Shown here: in pieces, positions 8,817-19,834 of the stretch | Position numbering within the stretch: position 1 is the first letter of the stretch | Layout of the letters: each line of letters opens with the position of its first letter | NCBI RefSeq assembly: GCF_005871205.1 | Contig: NZ_SWKM01000013.1 | Location: 372,001 to 436,000, forward strand | Direction: 5' to 3' | Length of the DNA stretch: 64,000 nucleotides | Source of the DNA: Marinobacter alexandrii | GTDB taxonomy: Bacteria; Pseudomonadota; Gammaproteobacteria; Pseudomonadales; Oleiphilaceae | Notes under the pieces: model-generated | Told to the model about the DNA's origin: nothing | Databases searched by the model: none | Seen by the model: only the letters and a program-made list of their open reading frames with translations | Program-made: the position numbers and the translations under genes

Positions 8817-8856
8817 TCGTCTCCTCGATAGCTTCCGTCTGTTCGATAACTCTCTT

Positions 8857-9429
8857 CTACTGATCCGCCATCACGAATTCAAGCCGCCCCGGGGCCACGC
8901 GCACATCCACGGGCATGGCGCCAAACATCCGCTGGGCAAAGTTGGTTTCATCCAGACGGTATACCGGCATGGTTTCCAGCATCTGGGCTACCGCCCTCAT
9001 GACGTTATCCGTTACCGGTTTCAGATCGCCCCGGAAAAACGGGGACTCAACACTGCTGTCCAGCAACCGCAGTCGCCGAATGAAAATGGCCTTCTCGGTG
9101 CTGTCATAAACCGGTGCACCCTCCACCTTCAGTGCGATATCAACTGGCAGACGGGCCAACATGGCATTGACCGCTACCTGCCCTTTTACGTCAATCACCG
9201 CCACATCCCGGCCATCAGGGCCCAGGGTAATGTCGGCATCACTCAGGCTCAGGCTCAGCGGCGAACCACTCTTGAGTTGCTGGCGATCGAAATCGCTCAC
9301 CACATCCTGAAGGTGTCGTTCCAGTTCGCCTTCGGATATTGAATACGGTGACAGGCTGGCACAGCCACCGGTCAGGGTAAGCGTCAGAAGAATCAGGGCC
9401 CAAAGGCCGGACTTGGAAAAAGTGCGCAT
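8857..9429 (-). CDS. DUF1439/YceB-like outer-membrane lipoprotein
   Basis: A 190-residue protein with a lipoprotein signal: basic start (M-R-T-F-S-K), a hydrophobic stretch and the lipobox L-T-G-G-C at about 18-22, with Ala-Ser after the Cys (no Asp at +2, so outer membrane sorting is expected). The rest has the beta-rich DUF1439 (E. coli YceB) pattern, with S-L-S-D-A-D-I and a D-I-A-L-K-V-E-G-A-P-V-Y segment, and is probably periplasmic and lipid-anchored. GGAGG lies 8 bases before the ATG at 9429, which excludes a longer upstream start. Function is unknown; the family resembles tubular lipid-binding-like folds. Confidence 0.82.
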   Translation of the reverse strand: MRTFSKSGLWALILLTLTLTGGCASLSPYSISEGELERHLQDVVSDFDRQQLKSGSPLSLSLSDADITLGPDGRDVAVIDVKGQVAVNAMLARLPVDIALKVEGAPVYDSTEKAIFIRRLRLLDSSVESPFFRGDLKPVTDNVMRAVAQMLETMPVYRLDETNFAQRMFGAMPVDVRVAPGRLEFVMADQ

Positions 9430-9526
9430 TAGATCGCCTCCATGAGTTACCCACCTATCCTGAGGCACGGCGCCAAGTGGGGGCAAGACGACAAGATTAA
9501 GGATCGGTCAGAATTGCCCGGCGCAG

Positions 9527-9718
9527 CTATTCGTTCTCGGCGCGGACATCAACGTGCGGGGTGAGATCGTCATCGAAGGTGACATGGATGACGATGGGAC
9601 GACAGCAGACCTGGCAGTCTTCCACATACTCCTGCTCCTGCACTGACGGGTCGACGCTGACATCCAGCGTCTCCCAGCAGTAGGGGCATTGTATGAGGAC
9701 AGACTCCAGGGCTGACAT
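9527..9718 (-). CDS. CPXCG-motif cysteine-rich small protein
   Basis: 63 residues with two cysteine pairs, C-P-Y-C near the N-terminus and C-Q-V-C-C in the middle, typical of the CPXCG family of probable zinc-ribbon proteins. The C-terminal half is acidic (F-D-D-D-L, R-A-E-N-E). The ATG at 9718 is placed well after GAGGAG; a GTG directly before it is too close. It lies 9 bases downstream of the reading of the aminotransferase gene's end at 9728 and on the same strand, so they may be cotranscribed. The function is not known. Confidence 0.85.
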   Translation of the reverse strand: MSALESVLIQCPYCWETLDVSVDPSVQEQEYVEDCQVCCRPIVIHVTFDDDLTPHVDVRAENE

Positions 9719-9727
9719 CACAACTCC

Positions 9728-10954
9728 TCAGAACTGTTGCTTGGCCATCCACGGGATGACGCGATCGAAAGCTTCCTCCAGCTTCTCACAGGTTGTCGAG
9801 AAACTGATCCGCACTGCGTTGGTGGACGCCTCACCAAAGGCATCCCCGGGCACCATACAAACACCGGTTTCCTTCAGCATGCGCAGCGCCAGGTCAGAGC
9901 CATCCACATGGGGCGGCAGGCCCGGGAACGCGAAGAAGGCGCCACCAGGCTTGTACCCGGTCATGTAGGGGGTCTGATCGATCAGCTCCACCACCTTGTC
10001 ACGGCGCTCCTTGTAGATACTGACCATGTCCTGCACGCACTGCTGATCGCCCGTGAGCGCCGCCACACCGGCATACTGGGACGGTGTATTGGCCACCGAA
10101 GTGGTGAACATGTGGTACCGGCGCAGGGATTTGATCGCCGCCTGACTCGCAATCACCCAACCAACCCGCAACCCCGCCATGCTGTAGGTTTTTGAAAAGC
10201 TGCTGATGCACATGATGTTGTCCAGATCCATGGAGCAGTTCAGGACGCTGGCGAAGTCGTCATCATCGAAGATCAGGTGGTCATAGACTTCGTCGGCGTA
10301 GACCTGGATACCCCGGTACGCGCACTCCTCCAGGATGGTCTCCACCGTACTGCGCGGATACACCGCCCCGGTCGGGTTATTGGGGTTGTTCAGGATCAGC
10401 GCGAAAGTGCGCGGGCCCATGGCACGGATGACTTCGTCAGGATCAAGCTGGTGATCGTTTTCGGCGTGGGTTGGTACAAACTTGACCTCGCCACCGTTCA
10501 TCCGGATCAGGGGCGCGTAGAGCAGGAACGAAGGATCAGTCACGATGAACTGACGGCCTGGTGCCGACGTTGCCGAGATAGCCAGGTACATGGCCTCGGT
10601 GGCACCACTGGTGATCAGGATGTTGTCGCGGGTCAGCTTCCGGTTGTAGCGCTTGCCGTAGTAATCCCTGAGCGCAACCAACAGCTCCGGCAACCCGGCA
10701 TCCATAGTGTAACCGGTTTGCCCGGCATTCAGCGCCTCGACGTAGGCGTCAATAATATGCTTGGGCGTCGGCAAATCCGGCTGACCGATCGACAGATGAA
10801 TAACATCTTTCATCGAGGCCGCCATATTTACCATGCGGCGGATGCCCGGCACAGGAATCGCCTGCATGGCAGGGTTCCAGCTGGCCTTGTTCTTCCGGTA
10901 CTTCACTTTACGTGGTCTGGACTGGCCAGTCTCGTAGTTGGCAGAGTCTGCCAT
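9728..10954 (-). CDS. Class I/II PLP-dependent aminotransferase
   Basis: A 408-residue fold type I aminotransferase. It has S-I-G-Q-P-D (about 55-60), N-N-P-N-N-P-T-G (about 190-197), Y-A-D-E-V-Y-D (about 218-224), the PLP-lysine segment S-S-F-S-K-T-Y-S-M-A-G-L-R-V-G-W (lysine near 252) and a C-terminal R-I-S-F-S arginine that binds the substrate carboxylate. The closest family is AspC/DapL-like aspartate or aromatic aminotransferases; the amino donor is not resolved. The N-terminus has about 25 extra basic residues (R-P-R-K-V-K-Y-R-K-N-K) of unknown use. AGGAGGT precedes the start. It is divergent from the D-2-hydroxyacid dehydrogenase gene across 229 bases. Confidence 0.9.
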   Translation of the reverse strand: MADSANYETGQSRPRKVKYRKNKASWNPAMQAIPVPGIRRMVNMAASMKDVIHLSIGQPDLPTPKHIIDAYVEALNAGQTGYTMDAGLPELLVALRDYYGKRYNRKLTRDNILITSGATEAMYLAISATSAPGRQFIVTDPSFLLYAPLIRMNGGEVKFVPTHAENDHQLDPDEVIRAMGPRTFALILNNPNNPTGAVYPRSTVETILEECAYRGIQVYADEVYDHLIFDDDDFASVLNCSMDLDNIMCISSFSKTYSMAGLRVGWVIASQAAIKSLRRYHMFTTSVANTPSQYAGVAALTGDQQCVQDMVSIYKERRDKVVELIDQTPYMTGYKPGGAFFAFPGLPPHVDGSDLALRMLKETGVCMVPGDAFGEASTNAVRISFSTTCEKLEEAFDRVIPWMAKQQF

Positions 10955-11183
10955 AAAACACCTCCTGCGAGCGGGGCAAAAATAAGCTACCCCTGCAGGT
11001 TAGCCAGTAAGAACAGGCCACACAAGACATAAACGCAGAAAGATACCAACGGTAAAATTGCCCTACTCGCACTGACAAGAAGACGCCTTTCACAGTCACA
11101 AGTTGACCGCACTGCACTCGGGTACCAGACTGTCGTGAGACCCAGCTTCGGGATCGCCAATCAGCTCACAAGGCGGAGGTTAA

Positions 11184-12167
11184 ATGACACAGCCAAGCAC
11201 ACCCGTGGTAACCGTTCTCACTGCACCCGGCGAGCCGGAGCCACCGGGCATGGACGCTCTCAGGTCACGTGCGGAAGTGCGATTCGCCTGCGATGAGCAG
11301 ACGCTGAGAGACACCTTGCCGGGCACCGACGTCATGATGGTCACCGACTTCCGCACCGAGGCCCTGGAAGCGGCCTGGGAGTCGGCCGACAAACTGCAGT
11401 GGATTCACGCCACCAGCGCCGGGGTTGATGCGCTGATGTTTCCAGCGCTGATTCACAGCGACGTGGTGGTCACCAACGCCCGAGGCATTTTCGACCGGAC
11501 CATTGCCGAGTACGTGCTTTGCACCATCCTGATGTTCGCCAAGGACTTTCCGGGCTCGATCCGCCTGCAGATGAAGCATCAGTGGAAGCACCGGGATACC
11601 GAACGTGCTGAAGGCAAACAGGTACTGGTGGTGGGCGCCGGCTCCATCGGCCGTCAAATCGGTCGCCTGGTGAGTGCCGCCGGACTGAACGCCCACGGCA
11701 TTGCCCGGACACCTCGCCACGACGACCCGGATTTTGTCGCCGTGCACGGCAACGACGACCTGTTCGAACAGTTGGGGCACGCCGACTTCGTGGTGATAGC
11801 GGCACCGCTCACCCCACAAACCGAGGGCCTGTTCGACGAGAAAGCCTTCAAGGCCATGAAGCCGTCGGCCCGGCTGATAAACATTGGCCGCGGCCCCATC
11901 GTGAAAACTGACGATCTGATTGCCGCGTTGCGGGATGGCGAGATTGCCGGGGCCGGCCTGGACGTGTTTGAGGAAGAGCCGCTACCGGAGAATCACCCCC
12001 TGTGGGACATGGAGAATGTCACCATGACGGCTCACATGGCCGGTGACTTCATCGGTTGGAAACGGGCGCTCACCGATCAGTTCCTGGAAAACTTCGACCA
12101 CTGGCACGCGAGCGGTGAGCTTTTCAATCTGGTTGATAAAGAGCTGGGGTACGCCGGCAGCAAATAG
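11184..12167 (+). CDS. D-2-hydroxyacid dehydrogenase (NAD(P)-dependent)
   Basis: A 327-residue enzyme of the D-isomer 2-hydroxyacid dehydrogenase family. The NAD-binding motif V-V-G-A-G-S-I-G-R-Q-I-G lies at about 152-163. Catalytic residues are in place: Arg in I-N-I-G-R-G (about 233-238), Glu in D-V-F-E-E-E-P-L (about 262-269) and His in T-A-H-M-A-G (about 284-289). It probably reduces a 2-oxoacid such as glyoxylate or hydroxypyruvate, or runs in reverse; its substrate is not fixed by sequence. GGCGGAGG precedes the ATG. The gene converges on the desaturase gene, with 17 bases between the stops. Confidence 0.92.
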   Translation: MTQPSTPVVTVLTAPGEPEPPGMDALRSRAEVRFACDEQTLRDTLPGTDVMMVTDFRTEALEAAWESADKLQWIHATSAGVDALMFPALIHSDVVVTNARGIFDRTIAEYVLCTILMFAKDFPGSIRLQMKHQWKHRDTERAEGKQVLVVGAGSIGRQIGRLVSAAGLNAHGIARTPRHDDPDFVAVHGNDDLFEQLGHADFVVIAAPLTPQTEGLFDEKAFKAMKPSARLINIGRGPIVKTDDLIAALRDGEIAGAGLDVFEEEPLPENHPLWDMENVTMTAHMAGDFIGWKRALTDQFLENFDHWHASGELFNLVDKELGYAGSK

Positions 12168-12184
12168 CCTGATGGTAGATGCCG

Positions 12185-13273
12185 TCAGCCCCGGTTGCTG
12201 GCGGCGTACTGTTGCTGCAACGGCAGCAGATCCACCACTCGCTCCGGCCGGTTCGGATCAACCAGCTCGGTGGACGACTTGTAGACCCGGGGCGTGGTGT
12301 ACAGCAACTTCAGTGCCGTGCCGTGAGGCATCGCCACATAGCGGTCACCATGGTGCTGCTCGAGCCACGCCCGAACCCGGGGCGCCTTGTTGGAGGACAT
12401 CTTCGGAAAGAAATGATGCTCCACATGGTGGCTGAACCGGAAGTGCAGCCGGTCGAGGATCGGGTGGCTGCGCAGACTCATGGAGTTATCCAACGGGTTA
12501 TTGGTGGCGGTCTGCGGCCTAAGGAAGTGGTTGGTCAGGATATATCCCTGCCCCAGTGCGTTCGCGACCATGAATGGAATCAGCACCGTAAACACCGCCA
12601 GCGGACCCGACACCACTGCCAACACTGCCCAGGCCGCCACACAGACCACCGATTGGCGAATCGCGCGGGCCCGATCAAAGCCTTTGAACTGCTTTCGCTT
12701 GCGAGCCTGGAACCAGAGCACCAGCTGGGCGTGAAAGGTGAATGAATACGTCAGGAACAAATAGCTGTACCAGGTGCCAGACCCCGGAGCGAGCTTGGTG
12801 AATTTCTTTTGCTTGGGATCGGCGCGGTAGCGGCGCAGCGTGCCAAAGCTGTCCGGATCGGTATCGCCGGCGTTGGTGTTGCCGTGGTGAATCACGTTAT
12901 GCCACTTGCGCCAGAACTCCGGCGGCACCACAAATGGCCCGAACCCGAGCCAGCCGAGGAAATTCTGCCAGCGCCGGTTCATCCCCAAAGCACCGTGTAA
13001 CACCTCATGGGCCAGCAAGGCCTGGCAACCGATGGTATGACCAACCACCACCCCCAGCACCAGATTGGCGTACCAGGGCAAACCCGCCAGCAAAATCGTC
13101 GCGATCCCACCCCAGATGATCAACTGCAGCGGCACAAACCAGATCACCCGCCAGGTTTGCGCCTTGAACGTGTCGGCCGGCAGGTCCTTCTTCATGCGGT
13201 CTCTGAGCTCACGCTCGTCGGGCTTCCCATAGATGGCTTGGCCCGAGGCATCGGGCTTCACGGCTGCGTTCAT
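12185..13273 (-). CDS. Membrane fatty acid desaturase
   Basis: A 362-residue integral-membrane di-iron desaturase. The three histidine boxes are H-E-V-L-H (89-93), H-N-V-I-H-H (125-130) and H-H-V-E-H-H (282-287), with an extra His in T-N-H-F-L (about 249). Hydrophobic pairs at about 43-80 and 205-245 give the usual four transmembrane helices. It introduces a double bond into an acyl chain of a lipid or acyl-CoA; the position is not predictable. It may tune membrane fluidity or supply unsaturated chains to the lipid pathways encoded nearby. An AT-rich 258-base stretch separates it from the response-regulator gene and holds a terminator. Confidence 0.9.
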   Translation of the reverse strand: MNAAVKPDASGQAIYGKPDERELRDRMKKDLPADTFKAQTWRVIWFVPLQLIIWGGIATILLAGLPWYANLVLGVVVGHTIGCQALLAHEVLHGALGMNRRWQNFLGWLGFGPFVVPPEFWRKWHNVIHHGNTNAGDTDPDSFGTLRRYRADPKQKKFTKLAPGSGTWYSYLFLTYSFTFHAQLVLWFQARKRKQFKGFDRARAIRQSVVCVAAWAVLAVVSGPLAVFTVLIPFMVANALGQGYILTNHFLRPQTATNNPLDNSMSLRSHPILDRLHFRFSHHVEHHFFPKMSSNKAPRVRAWLEQHHGDRYVAMPHGTALKLLYTTPRVYKSSTELVDPNRPERVVDLLPLQQQYAASNRG

Positions 13274-13480
13274 TCGTCACCTTTACTCTTTCGAAAAATC
13301 AGATCGACGCACTCGCCATTTTATTTGAGAGTACACTTGTGCGCTGAATCTACCGGAAGAAAATACTGATGACAATGCCTATTCTATAAAATCCATTTAA
13401 AATAGATTGTAATGCGTACACCTGTACCATTAAAGCAAAGAACGCTCAGAACCACCGGGCACAAGTTCAGGCCATAAAAA

Positions 13481-13505
13481 AACGGGAGCCCAAGGGCTCC
13501 CGTTT
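13481..13505 (-). terminator. Rho-independent terminator of the acs-side response regulator
   Basis: AACGGGAGCC-CAA-GGGCTCCCGTT forms an 11-bp-class stem, with A-runs on the left and T's on the right so that both strands show a U-tract. It lies 27 bases past the stop of the minus-strand response-regulator gene and upstream of the desaturase promoter region. Confidence 0.85.
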
Positions 13506-13531
13506 CACATTCACGCTGAACAGCGTCGTTA

Positions 13532-14197
13532 TCAACTACCAGACAGTGACTGATCCGATGGATCAATTTCCATCTGCTGGATTGCGATGACCGCCTGAGT
13601 CCGGTTACGAACCCCCAGCTTGCGAAATACCGCGGTGATGTGGGCCTTGATGGTGGCCTCGGACACATCCAGATCGTAGGCGATCTGCTTGTTCAGAAGC
13701 CCTTCGGCCAACATGCCCAACACCCGGAACTGCTGCGGTGTCAGCGACGCCAGCTTCTCGGAAAAATCCGTGGCGTCCGAATGCATGCGCTCAATCTTGT
13801 CCGCCACTCCGGCTGGCAGCCAGACGTCACCTTCCAGAACGTCCTGGATGGCCTCGGTGATGGTGGGCAGGGGCGCTGATTTGGGGATGAACCCGGACGC
13901 ACCGTAGTCGATCGAGCGACGCATGACCTGCATCTCTTCCGATCCTGACACAACCACCACTGGCAACCCCGGGTACTGTCCGCGCATGAACACCAGCCCG
14001 GAGAAGCCATGGGCGCCCGGCATGTTCAGATCCAGCAAGACCAGATCCGCATCCGGGTGCGACTCTACCGCCGCCTGCAGGGCCTTGATGCTATCGACTT
14101 CAACCGTCTCGGCATCGGGCACCGCCTGACTGACCGCCTGCTTCAATGCTGCGCGAAACAACGGGTGATCATCAGCGACGATAATTGTTTGTGCCAT
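13532..14197 (-). CDS. NarL/LuxR-family response regulator (ErdR/CrbR-like, acetate-utilisation type)
   Basis: 221 residues: an N-terminal receiver (about 4-120) with acidic D-D-H, phospho-acceptor Asp in L-L-D-L-N-M-P-G and Lys in F-I-P-K-S, then a LuxR-type HTH (about 148-210) with L-T-P-Q-Q-F-R-V-L and K-A-H-I-T-A-V-F-R-K-L. Next to acs, regulators of this type (CrbR/ErdR with kinase CrbS/MxtR) are known to switch on acetyl-CoA synthetase in Pseudomonas and Vibrio. No matching kinase is in the window. The gene lies 41 bases downstream of acs on the same strand, so they probably share a transcript, and the regulator may drive its own operon. Confidence 0.88.
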   Translation of the reverse strand: MAQTIIVADDHPLFRAALKQAVSQAVPDAETVEVDSIKALQAAVESHPDADLVLLDLNMPGAHGFSGLVFMRGQYPGLPVVVVSGSEEMQVMRRSIDYGASGFIPKSAPLPTITEAIQDVLEGDVWLPAGVADKIERMHSDATDFSEKLASLTPQQFRVLGMLAEGLLNKQIAYDLDVSEATIKAHITAVFRKLGVRNRTQAVIAIQQMEIDPSDQSLSGS

Positions 14198-14238
14198 TCA
14201 ACGGGTTCCTTAACAGGGTTACGGTCTTAAATGCGACC

Positions 14239-16188
<1,950 letters not shown>

Positions 16189-16278
16189 GGTGCTCCCCCT
16201 TTTCAGAGTCTTTTGTCATTGTCGATTTGGAAAAAAGAGCGGTGAGGCCAGCTCAGGCCTGAAGTCAGACGAATGTCT

Positions 16279-16328
16279 GTAGTACAACATGGGTGCGACT
16301 GAACAATTAATTAGACTAACGTCCTAAT
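16279..16328 (-). promoter_or_regulatory. Putative acs promoter with TTAG/CTAA element
   Basis: Read on the minus strand, ATTAGGAC is followed by the 9-base palindrome TTAGTCTAA (16319-16311). The two TTAG cores are 8 bases apart. Just downstream are TTGTTC (16306-16301) and, after 16 bases, TACTAC (16284-16279), acceptable sigma-70 -35 and -10 hexamers. The acs ATG follows about 90 bases later. The position just upstream of -35 is where an activating response regulator would bind. The elements are seen; the regulator link is inferred. Confidence 0.45.
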
Positions 16329-16495
16329 GTGTCTGAACTTTTGACGCAAGCACCTGGTTAACTGCCGCGGGCCACCACAGGCACACAGCGGAAAGGTCCG
16401 CTGGACAAGAAACACCCTTAAGCATAGTCAGAACGAGGCTGTTCGCAACTTCGGCGGGAGCCGGCAAACAACGAGGATCGGCGTGGCAAAATGTG

Positions 16496-16520
16496 CGAGC
16501 CGACCCTGGAAGGCCGGCTC
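16496..16520 (-). terminator. Imperfect hairpin after the acyl-CoA reductase gene
   Basis: On the minus strand GAGCCGGCC and GGTCGGCTC pair with one mismatch around a TTCCAG-type loop, 16 bases past the reductase stop codon. It is followed by GCACATTTTG, a short U-rich run. A moderate terminator candidate. Confidence 0.5.
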
Positions 16521-16535
16521 ACGACTGGGGTGATG

Positions 16536-18074
16536 CTACGCCGCTTTTTTGCGGGTTTTAGCGGAACGGAGACTGTACAGTTTGCGCTCTTTCAGCGCGT
16601 AGCGGTTCAGGCCAGCCAGGTGGATCTTGCGCAGGTAGACACTCCAATCTATCTGGCGGGCATCAATCGGGAACAACACGCGATCCAGACCACCCATCCG
16701 GGACGACAGGGCCAACAGGCTGTCGTTCTGGAAGATGTAATCCGGCGCCGTGTAGAAGCCGAAAATAGTGGCCAGCGAGCGCGTGGTATCGAGATTTCTC
16801 AGTACCTTTAGCTCACGATTGTGGCCCAGCACTTTGAGAATCCGGCTGGTGAAACTCAGCGGGATGCGCACACCACCAACCACGGCATCGAACAGCTTCC
16901 GGTTTACGGCAATAAACGGCTTGGTCGGCCGACGATAGAACAGCTGATCATAATCCGCGTAACTGGCCTTGGCCTCGACCATCAGGTGATCAATGAATTC
17001 ACCGAGTGAAATCGGGTTACTGCTACCGCTGCAGCACTGGTAAATGCGTTGTTCAGCCGGCTCTGACAGCGCCTCGGCCAGTGACAAGATAATGCTATTG
17101 GCCACCAAATCCACGGGAATGACATCGATAACGCCGGAGCGCTTGCCGGGGAACAGAGTCACTTTCTCCCGCGCGTAGGCAAGAATAATGGCATCGGCCA
17201 CTTTTACCCCTTCAATCCAGCCCGGAGCTGGCTCCTCCAGGGCGCTTTCGATAATGGAGGGGCGGACAATGGTCAGGGAGCGACCAGCCAGCGCCTTCAT
17301 CAATATCTGCTCGCCCAGCCACTTGGTGAAGGTATAGGTGTCGCTCCAGCCGTAGCGGTTGGCCTCCCGGATGCCAAGATCTACCAACTTTTTCTCCAAG
17401 GCCTTGCCGGCGTAGCGCGAACGCACGTCGGCGATCTTGTCGTCCAGCAGACGCACCAGTTCGTCAACCTCGTAGTGGCCATCGACACTGCGCGGCAGCG
17501 CCTCACCCGCCGGCTTGATCACCGCTTCGGACACCTGTCCGGAGTTCATGCCATTAACGTAGCAGGTCGAGACTTGCAGAACCGCCAGCCGGCGGTTCTG
17601 ACGAGCCAGCTCGGCGATGTTATCGAGACAGCGAGTGTTGATCGCCAGAGCCTTATCGAGTTCTTCCCGGAAATTTACGCTGGCCGCGGAGTTGATTACG
17701 GCGTCGATGCCATTCGCCAAGGCCTGAAACTGGTAAACCGGCAGCCCAAACATCGGCTCCGTCACTTCCCCGGTCACGCAGTGAACACGCTCTTCCACAA
17801 ACGCCTCAAAAGCCTCGTTGTCGTCAGAGCGCAGGCGCTCAAACACCGAAGAGGTCGCAATTTCATCGAGGAATCGCGCCCTCGCCTCCGGGTGTCGCTT
17901 GTTACCCCGAACCAAAAGGTGAATACCGCCAATATCCGGAACCGTCCGAATCAGTTTTTCAAGTACCACTTTGCCCAGGAATCCCGTTGTGCCAGTAATC
18001 AGGACATGCTTGCCACGGAGCTGTTCAAGAACTTTGGACGACGACTCTCCGGTATTCAATTGCGATGTTGCCAT
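16536..18074 (-). CDS. Alcohol-forming fatty acyl-CoA reductase (Marinobacter MaACR/Maqu_2507 type)
   Basis: A 512-residue enzyme with a Rossmann-fold NAD(P)-binding motif G-T-T-G-F-L-G (28-34), the SDR active-site serine region S-T-C-Y-V-N-G (169-175), and Y-T-F-T-K (247-251) with the catalytic Tyr and Lys, followed by a C-terminal sterile (male-sterility) domain (about 370-470). Length and sequence are those of the prokaryotic acyl-CoA reductase of Marinobacter, which makes the four-electron reduction of acyl-CoA or acyl-ACP to fatty alcohol for wax-ester synthesis. AAGGAG precedes the start. The 230 bases upstream are AT-rich and hold its promoter, plus a weak hairpin with T-run (18241-18263) that may end the MinD-like gene. 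No wax synthase gene is in the window. Confidence 0.95.
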   Translation of the reverse strand: MATSQLNTGESSSKVLEQLRGKHVLITGTTGFLGKVVLEKLIRTVPDIGGIHLLVRGNKRHPEARARFLDEIATSSVFERLRSDDNEAFEAFVEERVHCVTGEVTEPMFGLPVYQFQALANGIDAVINSAASVNFREELDKALAINTRCLDNIAELARQNRRLAVLQVSTCYVNGMNSGQVSEAVIKPAGEALPRSVDGHYEVDELVRLLDDKIADVRSRYAGKALEKKLVDLGIREANRYGWSDTYTFTKWLGEQILMKALAGRSLTIVRPSIIESALEEPAPGWIEGVKVADAIILAYAREKVTLFPGKRSGVIDVIPVDLVANSIILSLAEALSEPAEQRIYQCCSGSSNPISLGEFIDHLMVEAKASYADYDQLFYRRPTKPFIAVNRKLFDAVVGGVRIPLSFTSRILKVLGHNRELKVLRNLDTTRSLATIFGFYTAPDYIFQNDSLLALSSRMGGLDRVLFPIDARQIDWSVYLRKIHLAGLNRYALKERKLYSLRSAKTRKKAA

Positions 18075-18304
18075 TGGAAGAACTCCTTCTCTATTAAATA
18101 TTTCTACAACCGCTCTAACAGCCTGTCGGCGGGAAATTTATTGATGGAATGCCTAGGAAAATTCACTGCATATTGCGGGCCACGATCATCTACAGTGATT
18201 GATTTTTACACAACCAGGATTACAGTGCGGTGACACACTGCAAAAATACTCTACAAAAAGAGTAAAAGAAATGACTGAAAAAGGGGCAGATATTGAGCCT
18301 GATT

Positions 18305-19612
18305 TCAGGAGCGGTTGTGACCCTTCCCTGCCAGGGAACGCAGCAGCTCATTCAAGGAAATTTCCGCCGGCTGTTCCCGTAGAGCCCGCACCAGACGCTC
18401 CTGCTCGCCGAAGCTGACCCGGTCGTAAACCGGGTCCGTCTGATCGGTTTTTGCCGGTACTAGTGTCGATTTTCTAGGTGCAGTCGGCACGATCTGGTCG
18501 GCCAGGTGTCGAAGGTGGGTGGCCAGGTGCTGCCGATGCTCTTCGCTCAGCTTCTCCCATTCGAGGGAGCCGAGACCGGTTTGAATAATTTCGATGGTGT
18601 CACCGTCAGGCGCGCTCCCCAGCAGTGCAAAAAGTCGGGTAAATGCTTCATAACGCAGCATAGCGTTATCGGGCGTTTGAACCAGTACGGATTCCAGCTC
18701 ACTCACCGCCCGCAGACAACGGTCCTTCAGGCTTGCCGGTGCATCCGACCTCGCCGACGCCTGTCGAGCTTCCGATTGCTGACGCGAAACCCGATGCCAG
18801 TAGGCGGCTATACCGGCCTTCCTAGGAGTTAGCTGGGCCAGGCGAACGTTGAGCATGTCAGCCAAAGTATAAAACTGACGACAGGATGGATCGGCCACCG
18901 GCAACAAAGCCACCGGCTTCTGATTGAGCACCGATTGCCGGAGAGTTTCGTCGCGCCAGATACCACCCATATAGTGGAGCGACAAACCCAGGTGACGCTG
19001 GGCCGCGCTATCTAAACGCTGGAATACCGAACGGGCCTGACTTGCGCCCTGCGCCATGTTTACCAACACACTGGGTACCCGCTTGTACCCCCGACGCAGG
19101 ATAACCTTAATCAGTGAAAACGCATCCGTCAGTGAAGCCGGGTCCGGGGTAACGACAATACAGGCAAGCTCCGCCGACGCAATCATGTGCAGACTGGGTG
19201 CCTGCAGACCGGCGGCGGTATCGATGATGACGTAATCGTATTGGCTTTCAAGATGAGACAACGCCCGCAGAACCCGCAAACTGTCAGTCGGCCCCATGTC
19301 CATGCACTCCTGCACACCCGAGGCCCCCGGCACAATGTGCAGGCCGTAATCCGTTTCCAGCAGAGTATCCTGAAGCCGACACTCACCGGCAATCACGTTC
19401 GCCAGGGTTTGCTTGGGGTACATGCCCACCATGATGCTGACATTGGCCAGATCCGTGTCGCCATCCAGCAGGAGCACGCGTTTTTCCTGACGTGCCAGGG
19501 TCAGCGCCAGGTTAAGCGCAACCGACGTTTTACCCACACCACCCTTACCGCCGGTAATCGCGATTGTTCGAGGTTGGTTCGGCATCTGCTTTGCTGGCTC
19601 TTTCACGGGCAT
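18305..19612 (-). CDS. MinD/ParA-family ATPase (FleN-like) with long C-terminal extension
   Basis: A 435-residue protein. Residues about 14-265 form a MinD/ParA deviant Walker ATPase: K-G-G-V-G-K-T-S (about 23-30) with the signature lysine, D-G-D-T-D-L-A-N, and Y-V-I-I-D-T-A-A-G-L (switch II). The 170-residue tail (about 266-435) is hydrophilic, Gln/Arg/Ser-rich and then helical, and has no motif I recognise. A plain MinD or FleN is about 270-280 residues, so this is unusual in length. Flagellar genes (flhF, fliA) or a MinC/MinE set are absent, so a role in locating a polar structure is only likely by family. The start at 19612 or an ATG at 19585 cannot be decided; neither has a good ribosome-binding site. 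Confidence 0.82.
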   Translation of the reverse strand: MPVKEPAKQMPNQPRTIAITGGKGGVGKTSVALNLALTLARQEKRVLLLDGDTDLANVSIMVGMYPKQTLANVIAGECRLQDTLLETDYGLHIVPGASGVQECMDMGPTDSLRVLRALSHLESQYDYVIIDTAAGLQAPSLHMIASAELACIVVTPDPASLTDAFSLIKVILRRGYKRVPSVLVNMAQGASQARSVFQRLDSAAQRHLGLSLHYMGGIWRDETLRQSVLNQKPVALLPVADPSCRQFYTLADMLNVRLAQLTPRKAGIAAYWHRVSRQQSEARQASARSDAPASLKDRCLRAVSELESVLVQTPDNAMLRYEAFTRLFALLGSAPDGDTIEIIQTGLGSLEWEKLSEEHRQHLATHLRHLADQIVPTAPRKSTLVPAKTDQTDPVYDRVSFGEQERLVRALREQPAEISLNELLRSLAGKGHNRS

Positions 19613-19834
19613 GATCGGAAATCTACTTGCCTACATGTTAGCATTCACACAGTGAAACCTGTAAAAAGTCTACACATATCACGCGACAGATAATATGCTG
19701 TTTAAAAAAGCACCAATAAGTATTTAATAACGACGGATAATTGTCTAAGCTCCAAAGTCAAAACAAGAACGAGAAATCCCTAAGAAACGAACTAAATAAC
19801 TCAAACCTAATTATGAATGGAGCGGACAGGCTAC

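Larger units (their letters stand above)
16189..16535. other. Noncoding stretch between the acyl-CoA reductase stop and acs start
   Basis: This 347-base gap has no plausible gene. It holds, from right to left, an imperfect hairpin behind the reductase gene (16496-16520) and the likely acs promoter with a TTAG-type palindromic element (16279-16328). The piece from 16330 to 16495 shows nothing I can name. Confidence 0.6.
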
